IMG/VR virus record: IMGVR_UViG_3300013195_000007
Location: 1 to 20,014 of that record
DNA from: a virus
Strand: one strand, 5' to 3'
Length of the DNA: 20,014 nucleotides
The notes under the pieces were generated by a model. It made no database searches and was not told the DNA's origin. It saw only the letters and a list, made by a program, of their open reading frames with translations. This document shows positions 1 through 7,446 of the stretch, piece by piece. The position numbers and the translations under genes were made by a program. How positions within the stretch are numbered: position 1 is the first letter of the stretch; each line of letters opens with the position of its first letter.

Positions 1-342
1 GGTAATATCACAATCGCTTCAACTGATTTATCAGATACGGCTTCAATCGCATTATTAACAGCAAGTCAGACTTTAACTAATAAAACAATTGACTCTGATA
101 ACAACACAATTACTAATATAGTCAATGCTGATATTAAATCATCAGCTGCAATTGCATTTAGTAAGATGGCAGATTTAACTGCTTCACGTGCTTTAGTATC
201 TGATAGTAATGGTGACGTATCAGTAAGTGATGTAACATCAACAGAAATCGGTTATTTAGATGGTGTTTCAAGTAATGTTCAAACACAAATAGATAACAAA
301 GCAACAAAAGGTTTTGCTATTGCGATGGCAATTGCATTATAA
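1..342 (+). CDS. C-terminal part of a repeat-rich tail fibre-like virion protein (5' end outside window)
   Basis: The frame is open from base 1 to a TAA at 340-342, giving 113 residues of a protein whose start lies outside the window. It carries one SQTLTNKTI motif (about residues 22-30), the same motif that recurs in the 583-residue protein at 1028, and a segment with the pattern TEIGYLDGVSSNVQTQID followed by NKA. These Thr/Ser/Asn/Asp-rich, cysteine-free repeats are typical of tail fibre or appendage proteins in marine T4-like phages. The protein ends in a short hydrophobic stretch (GFAIAMAIAL). Identity as a fibre is inferred from composition, shared repeats and the position upstream of gene 13. 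The exact attachment site on the virion cannot be told. Confidence 0.75.
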   Translation, partial: GNITIASTDLSDTASIALLTASQTLTNKTIDSDNNTITNIVNADIKSSAAIAFSKMADLTASRALVSDSNGDVSVSDVTSTEIGYLDGVSSNVQTQIDNKATKGFAIAMAIAL

Positions 343-345
343 ATA

Positions 346-353
346 TATAAATA
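346..353 (+). promoter_or_regulatory. T4-type late promoter TATAAATA
   Basis: Exact match to the T4 late promoter -10 element. It lies 4 bases after the stop of the preceding gene and 15 bases before the ATG at 369. Taking the T4 geometry, transcription would start near 359, giving a leader of about 10 bases that contains GAGAG. Confidence 0.7.
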
Positions 354-368
354 TAGAGAGATTTAAAT

Positions 369-701
369 ATGGCACAGAATTTTAGAAGATATGTAGCAAG
401 AAACATTGGAACCTCAGCTAGTACTATTTTTACAGCTGATAGTTACGATACGGTTATTGGTGTGGGAGTAGCAAATACAACAGGATCACAAGTTTTTGTT
501 GATGTATATATTAATGATGTTGATTCTTCTAATGACGTGTATTTAATTAAAAATGCGCCAATACAGGCAGGATCTACTTTACAACTAATAGACGGTGGGG
601 CAAAATATGTAGTAAAAAGTGGTGACGATTTAAAAGTCGTTTCTGATACTGCAAGCTCAGTTGACTGTTGGGTTAGTGTAGTAGATGACATTTCAACATA
701 G
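369..701 (+). CDS. Small beta-rich virion protein (appendage or decoration type)
   Basis: 110 residues, starting at an ATG preceded by GAGAG. The sequence alternates hydrophobic and polar residues as in a beta sandwich. Its features (FTADSYDTVIGVGVANTT early, APIQAGSTLQLIDGG and VVKSGDDLKVVSDTASSVD late, ending in a WVSVV strand) resemble a recurring small domain found in many tailed-phage virion proteins, in which a side-chain-poor loop is followed by a G-S-L-x-L-x-D-G turn and a final SDTA-S-S-x-D-x-x-V-S strand. That resemblance is from memory of the family, not from a search. It sits between two fibre-like genes behind its own late promoter, so a late structural role is likely. The specific role is unknown. 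Confidence 0.7.
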   Translation: MAQNFRRYVARNIGTSASTIFTADSYDTVIGVGVANTTGSQVFVDVYINDVDSSNDVYLIKNAPIQAGSTLQLIDGGAKYVVKSGDDLKVVSDTASSVDCWVSVVDDIST

Positions 702-709
702 GATAAAAA

Positions 710-949
710 ATGGCTTATATAGGAAATATAGAACAAAAATCTTTGGCAGATTTAAAATCTGACAGATTGCATTTTTTGACTGATGATGAGAAATTATCTG
801 GTTTAAAAGATTCTTTAGATTTAGCAGGTGGAGAAACTAAACCTCAAACAACACCTGTTGACGCTTTTGGCGTAACATTAACGGTAAATACAACAGATAA
901 TATGAATTATGGTCACTTACTAACAATTAATTTAGGAAGTGTTGCATAA
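710..949 (+). CDS. Small hypothetical protein in the fibre cluster
   Basis: 79 residues. ATG at 710 follows the previous stop by 8 bases, with AGGAT in the gap as ribosome binding site, so it is probably cotranscribed with the gene at 369. The N-terminal half is charged (KSLADLKSDRLHFLTDDEKLSGLKDSLDLAGGE) and the C-terminal half is Thr/Asn-rich and beta-like (VTLTVNTTDNMNYGHLLTINLGSV). No cysteine, signal peptide or membrane segment is seen. I do not recognise a family. Position and composition suggest a minor virion or fibre-associated protein. Confidence 0.6.
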   Translation: MAYIGNIEQKSLADLKSDRLHFLTDDEKLSGLKDSLDLAGGETKPQTTPVDAFGVTLTVNTTDNMNYGHLLTINLGSVA

Positions 950-958
950 AAATTAACG

Positions 959-1018
959 TAAAAAAGGGAGTAAAATAACTAATTATTATAAATAATATTA
1001 GTTTGTTAAAAAAGGGAG
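959..1018 (+). repeat. 12-base direct repeats flanking a late promoter
   Basis: TAAAAAAGGGAG occurs at 959-970 and again at 1007-1018. The second copy is the ribosome binding site of the gene at 1028, while the first has no start codon at a fitting distance. Between them an inverted repeat, AACTAAT (977-983) and ATTAGTT (997-1003), encloses the TATAAATA box. Confidence 0.8.
987..994 (+). promoter_or_regulatory. T4-type late promoter TATAAATA
   Basis: Exact TATAAATA in the 78-base gap before the large fibre-like gene. The predicted start near 1000 gives a leader of about 28 bases with the ribosome binding site GGGAGAG. Confidence 0.7.
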
Positions 1019-1027
1019 AGAATAACA

Positions 1028-2779
1028 ATGCCAACAATTTTACAATTAAGAAGAGGTACTACTGCTGAAAATGCTGCCTATACAGGCTCAGTTGGTGAAT
1101 TAACGGTAGATACAACTTTAAACAAAGTTATCTTACACGATGGTTCTACTGCAGGTGGTGCTACTGTTGGTAACTTACAAGGAAATATTCAGATAGGTAA
1201 GACTGGAGACAATGAAATAGACACGTCTTCAGGCAATCTTACAATCGATTCAGCTGGTGGAACAATTACGTTAGATGATAACGTAACTATTTCAGGAAAC
1301 TTAACGGTTTCAGGAACAACTACAACCGTAGATTCAACAACGGTAAATATTCAAAACGCTTTTGTATTTGAAGGTGCAACAGATGACGCATTTGAAACTA
1401 CATTAACAACGGTTGATCCTACAGCAGATAGAACAATATCATTACCTAACGTATCAGGTACATTACCAGTACTTGCAAGTGCTTCAACAACACAAATTAC
1501 ATCAACACCAGAAGAAATAAATCTAATGGATGGTGGTACTACACCAGGAACAACTGCTGTTGCAGGTGGTGATGGTTTTGTAACAAATGATAATGGAACA
1601 ATGCGTCAAACAACGGTTGACACATTGGATACATATTTATCTGCTACATCAAAAACTTTAACAAATAAAACATTAACAAGTGCTGTATTAAATACTGCTG
1701 TTTCAGGTTCTGCTATATTAGATGAAGACGACATGTCATCAAATAGTGCTACACAACTTGCAACTCAACAATCAATTAAAGCATATGTAGATACTCAACT
1801 GACTGCTGAAGATTTAGACGTAACTACAGATAGTGGTACAATCGCAATAGATTTAGATAGTGAAACTATGACAATTGCTGGTGGTACTGGTATAGACTCA
1901 AGTGCTTCAAGTAATACGGTTACACTTGCTATTGATTCAACGGTTGCTACACTAACAGGTTCACAGACTTTAACAAATAAAACTATCGCTCTTGGTAGTA
2001 ATACTGTTTCAGGTACTACTTCCCAGTTTAACTCTGCCCTTTCAGATGGTTCATTTGCTACATTGGCTGGAACAGAAACATTAACAAACAAAACTATTAA
2101 CGCTTCTCAATTAGTTGATGGTTCAGTTACAAATGCTAAACTAGAAAATTCAGGTATTACATTTGGTGATGGTTCTAATACTACTGCAGCTGCTTTAGGT
2201 GGTTCGGTAACAATTCAAGGAACTGCTAATGAAGTTGAAGTTGCTGAAAGTTCAGGAACATTTACAGTTGGATTACCTGCTAACGTTACAATCTCTGGAA
2301 ACCTAACGGTATCTGGTGATACTACAACGGTTAATACTGCTACATTGGCAGTAGAAGATCCACTAATCAACCTTGCAACTGGAAATAATAGTTCAGACGC
2401 AGTTGATATTGGATTCTATGGATTGTACGATACATCTGGATCACAAGACCTATATGCTGGTCTGTTTAGGGATGCAGGTGATGGTAAGTTTAAGTTATTT
2501 AAAGACAATCAGGCTGCACCTACTACTACGGTAAACACTGGTGGTACTGGTTACGCTGTTGCTACACTAGTTGCAAACCTAGAGGCAACAACTGCTACAT
2601 TGGGTGGTTCTGATATTATCTCAACAGATAACACTAAAACTTTGACAAACAAAACAATTGCTGCTGGATCAAACACGATTTCAGGTATAACATCATCTCA
2701 CTTTGCTAGTGCTGTAACATTAGTAATCAATGACTCAAGTGGGTCTGCTGTTAAAACAATTGTTGGTTCTGCAAGTTAA
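1028..2779 (+). CDS. Large repeat-containing tail fibre-like virion protein
   Basis: 583 residues, ATG 8 bases after GGGAGAG. The first residues ([25 protein letters not shown], then [14 protein letters not shown]) match the N-terminal module common to phage fibre and appendage proteins, in which a reference to a grid of measured values (Q-x-R-R-G-T) precedes a G-E-L-x-V-D strand. The rest is a mosaic. SGNLTVSG modules occur at about residues 89-96 and 423-430, each followed by Thr-rich strands. Four TLTNKT motifs start at residues 210, 314, 351 and 538, and a repeated GSNT-V/I-SG unit follows two of them. There are no cysteines. The protein sits directly upstream of gene 13, where marine T4-like phages often keep fibre genes. 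It could be a fibre shaft or a whisker-like appendage, and no receptor-binding tip is recognisable. Confidence 0.8.
   Translation: MPTILQLRRGTTAENAAYTGSVGELTVDTTLNKVILHDGSTAGGATVGNLQGNIQIGKTGDNEIDTSSGNLTIDSAGGTITLDDNVTISGNLTVSGTTTTVDSTTVNIQNAFVFEGATDDAFETTLTTVDPTADRTISLPNVSGTLPVLASASTTQITSTPEEINLMDGGTTPGTTAVAGGDGFVTNDNGTMRQTTVDTLDTYLSATSKTLTNKTLTSAVLNTAVSGSAILDEDDMSSNSATQLATQQSIKAYVDTQLTAEDLDVTTDSGTIAIDLDSETMTIAGGTGIDSSASSNTVTLAIDSTVATLTGSQTLTNKTIALGSNTVSGTTSQFNSALSDGSFATLAGTETLTNKTINASQLVDGSVTNAKLENSGITFGDGSNTTAAALGGSVTIQGTANEVEVAESSGTFTVGLPANVTISGNLTVSGDTTTVNTATLAVEDPLINLATGNNSSDAVDIGFYGLYDTSGSQDLYAGLFRDAGDGKFKLFKDNQAAPTTTVNTGGTGYAVATLVANLEATTATLGGSDIISTDNTKTLTNKTIAAGSNTISGITSSHFASAVTLVINDSSGSAVKTIVGSAS
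1283..2710 (+). repeat. Repeated modules inside the 583-residue fibre-like protein
   Basis: The module beginning [11 protein letters not shown], followed by Thr-rich strands, starts at 1283 and again at 2285. TLTNKT-encoding units start at 1655, 1967, 2078 and 2639, and the second and fourth continue into a GSNT-V/I-SG unit. One further TLTNKT unit is at base 70 in the preceding fibre-like gene. Confidence 0.8.
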
Positions 2780-2846
2780 TATCTAATCTAATCAAAACCG
2801 ATTTTTAGACACACCATAATTGCGTCTTCGCAACGCCTAATAATCG

Positions 2847-2854
2847 TATAAATA
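2847..2854 (+). promoter_or_regulatory. T4-type late promoter TATAAATA before gene 13
   Basis: Exact TATAAATA, 16 bases before the gene 13 ATG, with predicted start near 2860. The ribosome binding site AAGGA (2861-2865) would lie almost at the 5' end of the message. It probably drives the 13-14-15-16-17 block, in which no other match was seen before the one ahead of gene 18. Confidence 0.7.
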
Positions 2855-2870
2855 GTAGAAAAGGATTAAT

Positions 2871-3686
2871 ATGGCCAACCCAGCAAGTAGAGAACAATTA
2901 AAACAATACGCTTTAAGAACACTAGGGAAACCTGTAATTGAAATCAACGTGGATGATGATCAATTAGAAGATAGACTAGATGAAGCGTTACAATACTTTG
3001 CTCAATATCATTATGATGGTGTTGAAAGAACATACCTAAAATACGAAGTTACACAAGCAGATGTAGATAGAATTAAATCGCCGTCAGGTGATACTGCGTC
3101 TAGTGTAACTAAAAATTCTGTTACTACTGCATGGACTGAACAAAATAATTTCATAGTAGTACCTGAAGCTGTATTGGCTGTAACTAGAATATTCCCATTA
3201 TCAAATAGAGGTAATCAAAACTTATTTGATATTAGATACCAATTAAGACTTAACGATTTATACGATTTTTCTTCAACATCAATTATTCATTATGATATGG
3301 TGTTAAGACATTTAGATTTTTTAGACCACATATTAGTAGGTGAAAAACCTATCAGATTTAATCAATACAATAACAAACTATTTGTAGATATGGACTGGAA
3401 AACAGATATATCTGTAGGTGAGTATCTTGTTATTGAGTGTTTTAGAAAATTAGACCCTACGGTTATGACAGATGTATATAATGACATCTATTTAAAAAGA
3501 TACGTAACTGCTTTATTTAAAAGACAATGGGGTGCTAACTTATCTAAATTCAATGGTGTGGCGATGTTAGGTGGTGTTACACTTAACGGACAACAAATAT
3601 TTTCAGAAGCACAAGAAGACATAAGAAAGTTAGAAGAAGAAATAAGAGGCACATACGAAACGCCTGTAACGTATATGATAGGATAA
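2871..3686 (+). CDS. 13: Neck protein gp13 (head completion)
   Basis: 271 residues (T4 gp13 is 309). In T4, gp13 and gp14 form the neck that closes the packaged head and provides the tail attachment site. The N-terminus (MANPASREQLKQYALRTLGK, then PVIEINVDDDQLEDRLDEALQYFAQYHYDGVE) is the characteristic opening of marine T4-like gp13. A conserved aromatic-rich middle (LRLNDLYDFSS, MVLRHLDFLDHIL, NNKLFVDMDW) and a C-terminal helix (LFKRQWGANLSKFNGV) follow. The gene follows a late promoter and AAGGA, and is followed after 4 bases by gene 14. Assignment rests on sequence pattern plus the unbroken 13-to-20 gene order. Confidence 0.9.
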   Translation: MANPASREQLKQYALRTLGKPVIEINVDDDQLEDRLDEALQYFAQYHYDGVERTYLKYEVTQADVDRIKSPSGDTASSVTKNSVTTAWTEQNNFIVVPEAVLAVTRIFPLSNRGNQNLFDIRYQLRLNDLYDFSSTSIIHYDMVLRHLDFLDHILVGEKPIRFNQYNNKLFVDMDWKTDISVGEYLVIECFRKLDPTVMTDVYNDIYLKRYVTALFKRQWGANLSKFNGVAMLGGVTLNGQQIFSEAQEDIRKLEEEIRGTYETPVTYMIG

Positions 3687-3690
3687 TGCC

Positions 3691-4497
3691 ATGCCAGTTA
3701 ATCATTATTTTCAAGGTGGCAATGGGATTGGTAATGAGGCAGAGAAAAGATTACATGAAGACCTTATAATTGAAGGTCTAAAAATATACGGACAAGATTG
3801 CTTTTACTTACCAAGAACATTAGTCAATAAAGATTTAGTTTTAGGAGAAGATACTATCTCTAAATTTGATCAATCATACATGTTAGAAATGTATATTGAA
3901 ACAACTGAAGGCTTTGCAGGTGAACAAGAATTAGTATCTAAATTTGGTTTAGAGATTAGAGAAGATACAACATTTGTTATCGCAAAACGAAGATGGCAAA
4001 ATCAAGTAGATAATCAAGCAGTACAGATTGTAGATGGAAGACCTAACGAAGGTGATTTAATTTATGTACCTTTGATGAATAGTTTTTTTGAAATACAATT
4101 TGTTGAAGATCAGGAACCATTCTTTCAATTAGGTAACTTACCTGTCTATAAATTAAAGACAACTAGATTTGAGTATAGTTCAGAAAAAATTGATACTGGT
4201 AGATCAGAAATTGATGTTGCTGAAGATAGATTATCTATAGATCAATTACAACATCAATTAGTACAAGAAGATGGTACAGGTTTCTTATTAGAAACTTCAG
4301 ATTTAGTATTGAAAAATTACGACTACTTGGTATTAGAAAGTCATGTTGATGTCAACTTGGCAACACAAACAAGAGATTACGCTGATAACGCTACGTATGA
4401 AGCAGACGCAGGATTTGGTACTGCTAGTACGGCAGATGATATATTAGATTTCACAGAAAGAAACCCTTTTGGTGAAATAGATGAGGGTCAAGTATAA
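3691..4497 (+). CDS. 14: Neck protein gp14 (head completion)
   Basis: 268 residues (T4 gp14 is 256). It is the partner of gp13 in the neck between head and tail. The start region (MPVNHYFQGGNGIGNEAEKR, then LHEDLIIEGLKIYGQDCFYLPRTLVNKD) is diagnostic for this family. The middle contains the typical FEIQFVEDQEPFFQLG strand pair. The C-terminus (RNPFGEIDEGQV) is also family-like. The ribosome binding site AGGA overlaps the end of gene 13, and its stop codon overlaps the start of gene 15 (TAATG), indicating translational coupling in one operon. Confidence 0.92.
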   Translation: MPVNHYFQGGNGIGNEAEKRLHEDLIIEGLKIYGQDCFYLPRTLVNKDLVLGEDTISKFDQSYMLEMYIETTEGFAGEQELVSKFGLEIREDTTFVIAKRRWQNQVDNQAVQIVDGRPNEGDLIYVPLMNSFFEIQFVEDQEPFFQLGNLPVYKLKTTRFEYSSEKIDTGRSEIDVAEDRLSIDQLQHQLVQEDGTGFLLETSDLVLKNYDYLVLESHVDVNLATQTRDYADNATYEADAGFGTASTADDILDFTERNPFGEIDEGQV

Positions 4498-5297
4498 TGT
4501 TCGGAAGACGATTTTACCATGAATCAATGAGAAAAGTTGTTGTTGCTTTTGGTACAATATTCAACAACATAATTATTCATAGAACAGACGCCGATGGTTC
4601 TGTAATACAAAGATTAAAAGTACCTTTATCATATTCGCCTAAAGAAAAGTTTTTAACAAGATTAGAACAACAACCTAATTTGAATCAAAGAGAAATGGCT
4701 GTTTCATTACCTCGTATGGGTTTTGAAATATCAGGTATCTCTTATGACGCAACTCGTAAATTACAAAGAGTAGGTAAGTTTAAAAAGACACATGGTTCAG
4801 ACGCAGGTAAACAATACTATCAATATAATCCTGTGCCTTACAATATAAGTTTTAATTTATATTCTTTTACAGCAACTGCTGAAGGTGGATTACAAATAGT
4901 AGAACAGATTTTACCATACTTTCAACCTGACTATACGGTAACAATCAATGCAATACCAGAGATGGGAATAAAACGTGATGTTCCGATAACACTAAATAGT
5001 GTTAATTACGAAGATACTTACGATGGTTCTTTTACAACTAGACGTGCTGTAAATTATACTTTAGGATTTACTGCTAAAACTTACTTGTATGGTCCTGTAT
5101 ATGCTGCTAAAGTAATTAAAGAAACAACAGCAGATTTATTTACAGATACAGCAACAGGTTCAACTAGAGAAGAAAGAATTGTTGTAGTACCTAATCCTAC
5201 ATCAGCTGACGCAGATGATGATTTTGGATTTACTACAACCGTAACTAACTTTGCAGACTCGAAAACATATAACCAGACTACTGATAGTGATGAATAA
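4497..5297 (+). CDS. 15: Tail sheath stabiliser and tail completion protein gp15
   Basis: 266 residues (T4 gp15 is 272). gp15 forms a ring on top of the finished tail, stabilises the sheath and docks the tail to the neck. The N-terminal region (MFGRRFYHESMRKVVVAFGT, then IFNNIIIHRTD) and the segment VPLSYSPKEKFLTRLEQQP followed by EMAVSLPRMGFEISGISYD are hallmarks. The start codon overlaps the gene 14 stop in TAATG. The last 40 or so residues are Thr/Asp-rich and look disordered (PNPTSADADDDFGFTTTV), which is common in marine relatives. Gene 16 starts 2 bases downstream. Confidence 0.92.
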   Translation: MFGRRFYHESMRKVVVAFGTIFNNIIIHRTDADGSVIQRLKVPLSYSPKEKFLTRLEQQPNLNQREMAVSLPRMGFEISGISYDATRKLQRVGKFKKTHGSDAGKQYYQYNPVPYNISFNLYSFTATAEGGLQIVEQILPYFQPDYTVTINAIPEMGIKRDVPITLNSVNYEDTYDGSFTTRRAVNYTLGFTAKTYLYGPVYAAKVIKETTADLFTDTATGSTREERIVVVPNPTSADADDDFGFTTTVTNFADSKTYNQTTDSDE

Positions 5298-5299
5298 TT

Positions 5300-5773
5300 A
5301 TGAGCATAGACGAAAAAATAAACGAAGCCCTTGGTATCTCTAACGACAAGCCTGTAACAAAGGCCGTAGTCAAAAAAGAATACACTCCACCAGTTCCTAG
5401 AGTTGAAGATAAGAACAAAGAAGATGTGGATAATGATTACAAATATAGTAGAGAAAATTATTACAATCTTATAGAACGAGGACAAGACGCAATACAAGGC
5501 ATACTTGATATTGCAAATGAAAGTCAACACCCACGTGCCTATGAAGTTGCAGGTAACTTAATTAAACAAGTTGCTGATACGGTTGATAAATTACAAGACT
5601 TGCAAGGCAAACTTAAAACACTTAAAGACGTACCTAATAAAACAAGCACAAATATTAAACAAGCACTATTTGTAGGTTCTTCAGCAGAATTACATAAAAT
5701 GCTAAAGAATAAAAATAAAGATGTACAAAGTGAAGAAGACAAAGATTTTAAAAAGGTAAATCCTGATGACTGA
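5300..5773 (+). CDS. 16: Small terminase subunit gp16
   Basis: 157 residues (T4 gp16 is 164). It recognises concatemeric viral DNA and regulates the ATPase and nuclease of the large subunit at the start of packaging. The central segment (YSRENYYNLIERGQDAIQGI, LDIANESQHPRAYEVAGNLI, then coiled-coil KQVADTVDKLQDLQGKLKTL) matches the central coiled-coil oligomerisation domain of T4-like gp16. The N-terminal 45 residues are charged and Pro-containing, and the C-terminal tail is Lys/Glu-rich. It overlaps gene 17 by 8 bases (ATGACTGA), the usual coupled arrangement of the two subunits. Confidence 0.9.
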   Translation: MSIDEKINEALGISNDKPVTKAVVKKEYTPPVPRVEDKNKEDVDNDYKYSRENYYNLIERGQDAIQGILDIANESQHPRAYEVAGNLIKQVADTVDKLQDLQGKLKTLKDVPNKTSTNIKQALFVGSSAELHKMLKNKNKDVQSEEDKDFKKVNPDD

Positions 5774-7397
5774 AGCATATCTAGGTAACCCTAACCTATA
5801 TAAAGCAAATCTCAAACAAAGTTATACCGAAGAACAAATAAGAGAGATTGCAAAGTGTATGGAGGACCCTATACATTTTATAAAAGAATATACAAGAATT
5901 GTAAACATTGATGAAGGTTTAGTACCTTTTAATATGTATCCTTTTCAGGAGAAAATGGTTAATACATTCCACGATAATCGTTTTTCTATTTGTAAATTAC
6001 CTAGGCAGTCTGGTAAGTCAACTACAATTATCGCATATCTATTACATCAAGTTATATTCAATGACAATATAAACGTTGCCATACTTGCAAACAAAAGTTC
6101 TACTGCTAGAGATTTATTAGGTAGATTACAACTTGCATATGAAAACTTACCTAAATGGTTACAACAAGGTGTACTAAACTGGAACAAAGGTTCTTTAGAA
6201 TTAGAAAACGGCAGTAAAATTCTTGCAGCTGCAACATCTTCAAGTGCAATTAGGGGTGGTTCATTTAACATTATATTCCTTGATGAGTTTGCTTTCATAC
6301 CGAACAATATATCTGAACAATTTTTTAGTTCAGTATATCCTACAATTTCATCTGGTAAAAAATCTAAAGTTATGATTGTATCTACACCACATGGAATGAA
6401 TATGTTTTATAAACTATGGAATGACGCTCAACATAAAAGAAATGATTATGTACCTATTGAAGTACATTGGTCAGAGGTACCTGGTAGAGATGAAAAGTGG
6501 AAAGATGAAACAATTAGAAACACTAGTGAGGCACAATTTGCTACCGAGTTTGAGTGTGAGTTTGTAGGATCAGTAGATACATTAATTAATCCATCTAAAT
6601 TAAGAACATTATCACACAATACACCTGTTGTATCAAACGAAGGTTTAGATATGTACACAAGACCTGAACAAGGCAAAGATTATGTTATGACCGTTGACGT
6701 GGCACGAGGTACCGTAAGAGATTATTCTGCCTTTACCGTGTTTGATGTATCACAAATGCCATATAAAATGGTTGCAAAATTTAGAGATAACGAAATTAAA
6801 CCTATATTGTTTCCTCATACAATTGAAAAAGTCGCAAGAGCATATAACAATGCTCATGTATGTGTTGAAGTAAATGATTTAGGTCATCAAATAGCAGACG
6901 CTTTACAATTTGAATTAGAATATACTAATCTTTTAATGTGTATGATGAAAGGTAGAGCAGGTCAAATACTTGGTGGTGGTTTCAGTAAAAGAGGAACACA
7001 ATTAGGTGTTCGTATGACTAAACAAGTAAAACGTATAGGTTGTTCAAACTTAAAGTCTTTGCTTGAATCAGATAAGATTATAATAAATGATTTTCATACT
7101 ATACAAGAATTATCAACATTTGTAAGACGTGGTAGTGGTTGGCAGGCTGAAGAAGGTTCAAATGATGATTTAGTTATGTGTTGCGTTATATTTGCATGGA
7201 TTACCAATCAAAGATATTTTAAAGAGATGACTGACCAAGATGTACGTGCTAGAATGTATGCTGAACAACAAAACGCAATAGAACAAGATATGGCACCTTT
7301 CGGGTTTATGAATGATGGTCAGGAAGAAGAATATCACCAAGACGATAGTGGTGAAGTATGGACGCCAGTGACCGTACGAAAAGGTGATATATTATAA
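5766..7397 (+). CDS. 17: Large terminase subunit gp17 (packaging ATPase and nuclease)
   Basis: 543 residues (T4 gp17 is 610). It docks on the portal, pumps DNA into the prohead with ATP and cuts the concatemer. The ATPase domain shows Walker A LPRQSGKST (about 78-86), Walker B IIFLDEFAF (169-177, catalytic Glu after Asp) and the coupling motif STPHG (206-210). The RNase H-like nuclease domain shows the acidic residues expected for metal binding: D311 in MTVDVARG, E368 in CVEVND, and D467/D468 in SNDDLVM. The acidic C-terminal tail ends PVTVRKGDIL. The start ATG lies inside the end of gene 16. The stop codon (7395-7397) lies within the TATAAATA box of the gene 18 promoter. Confidence 0.97.
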   Translation: MTEAYLGNPNLYKANLKQSYTEEQIREIAKCMEDPIHFIKEYTRIVNIDEGLVPFNMYPFQEKMVNTFHDNRFSICKLPRQSGKSTTIIAYLLHQVIFNDNINVAILANKSSTARDLLGRLQLAYENLPKWLQQGVLNWNKGSLELENGSKILAAATSSSAIRGGSFNIIFLDEFAFIPNNISEQFFSSVYPTISSGKKSKVMIVSTPHGMNMFYKLWNDAQHKRNDYVPIEVHWSEVPGRDEKWKDETIRNTSEAQFATEFECEFVGSVDTLINPSKLRTLSHNTPVVSNEGLDMYTRPEQGKDYVMTVDVARGTVRDYSAFTVFDVSQMPYKMVAKFRDNEIKPILFPHTIEKVARAYNNAHVCVEVNDLGHQIADALQFELEYTNLLMCMMKGRAGQILGGGFSKRGTQLGVRMTKQVKRIGCSNLKSLLESDKIIINDFHTIQELSTFVRRGSGWQAEEGSNDDLVMCCVIFAWITNQRYFKEMTDQDVRARMYAEQQNAIEQDMAPFGFMNDGQEEEYHQDDSGEVWTPVTVRKGDIL

Positions 7398-7400
7398 ATA
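7393..7400 (+). promoter_or_regulatory. T4-type late promoter TATAAATA before tail sheath gene
   Basis: Exact TATAAATA that contains the TAA stop of gene 17. Predicted start near 7406 gives a leader of about 41 bases with a strong ribosome binding site, AGAGGAGA, before the ATG at 7447. It suits separate high expression of the sheath and tube proteins. Confidence 0.72.
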
Positions 7401-7446
7401 TAAACGAGATTAATGATACCTATTAGCTAATAAGAGGAGAACACAT

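Noticed and set aside
2820-2833. Stem TTGCG, loop TCTT, CGCAA before the gene 13 promoter as a terminator
   Set aside because: Only 5 base pairs with no T-run afterwards. It may be a weak structure, but the sequence does not support termination.
5081-5530. 149-residue open frame on the minus strand across genes 15 and 16
   Set aside because: It lies opposite two firmly identified genes, is Phe/Ile/Val-rich as expected from the complement of AT-rich Lys/Asn codons, and has no ribosome binding site or family resemblance.
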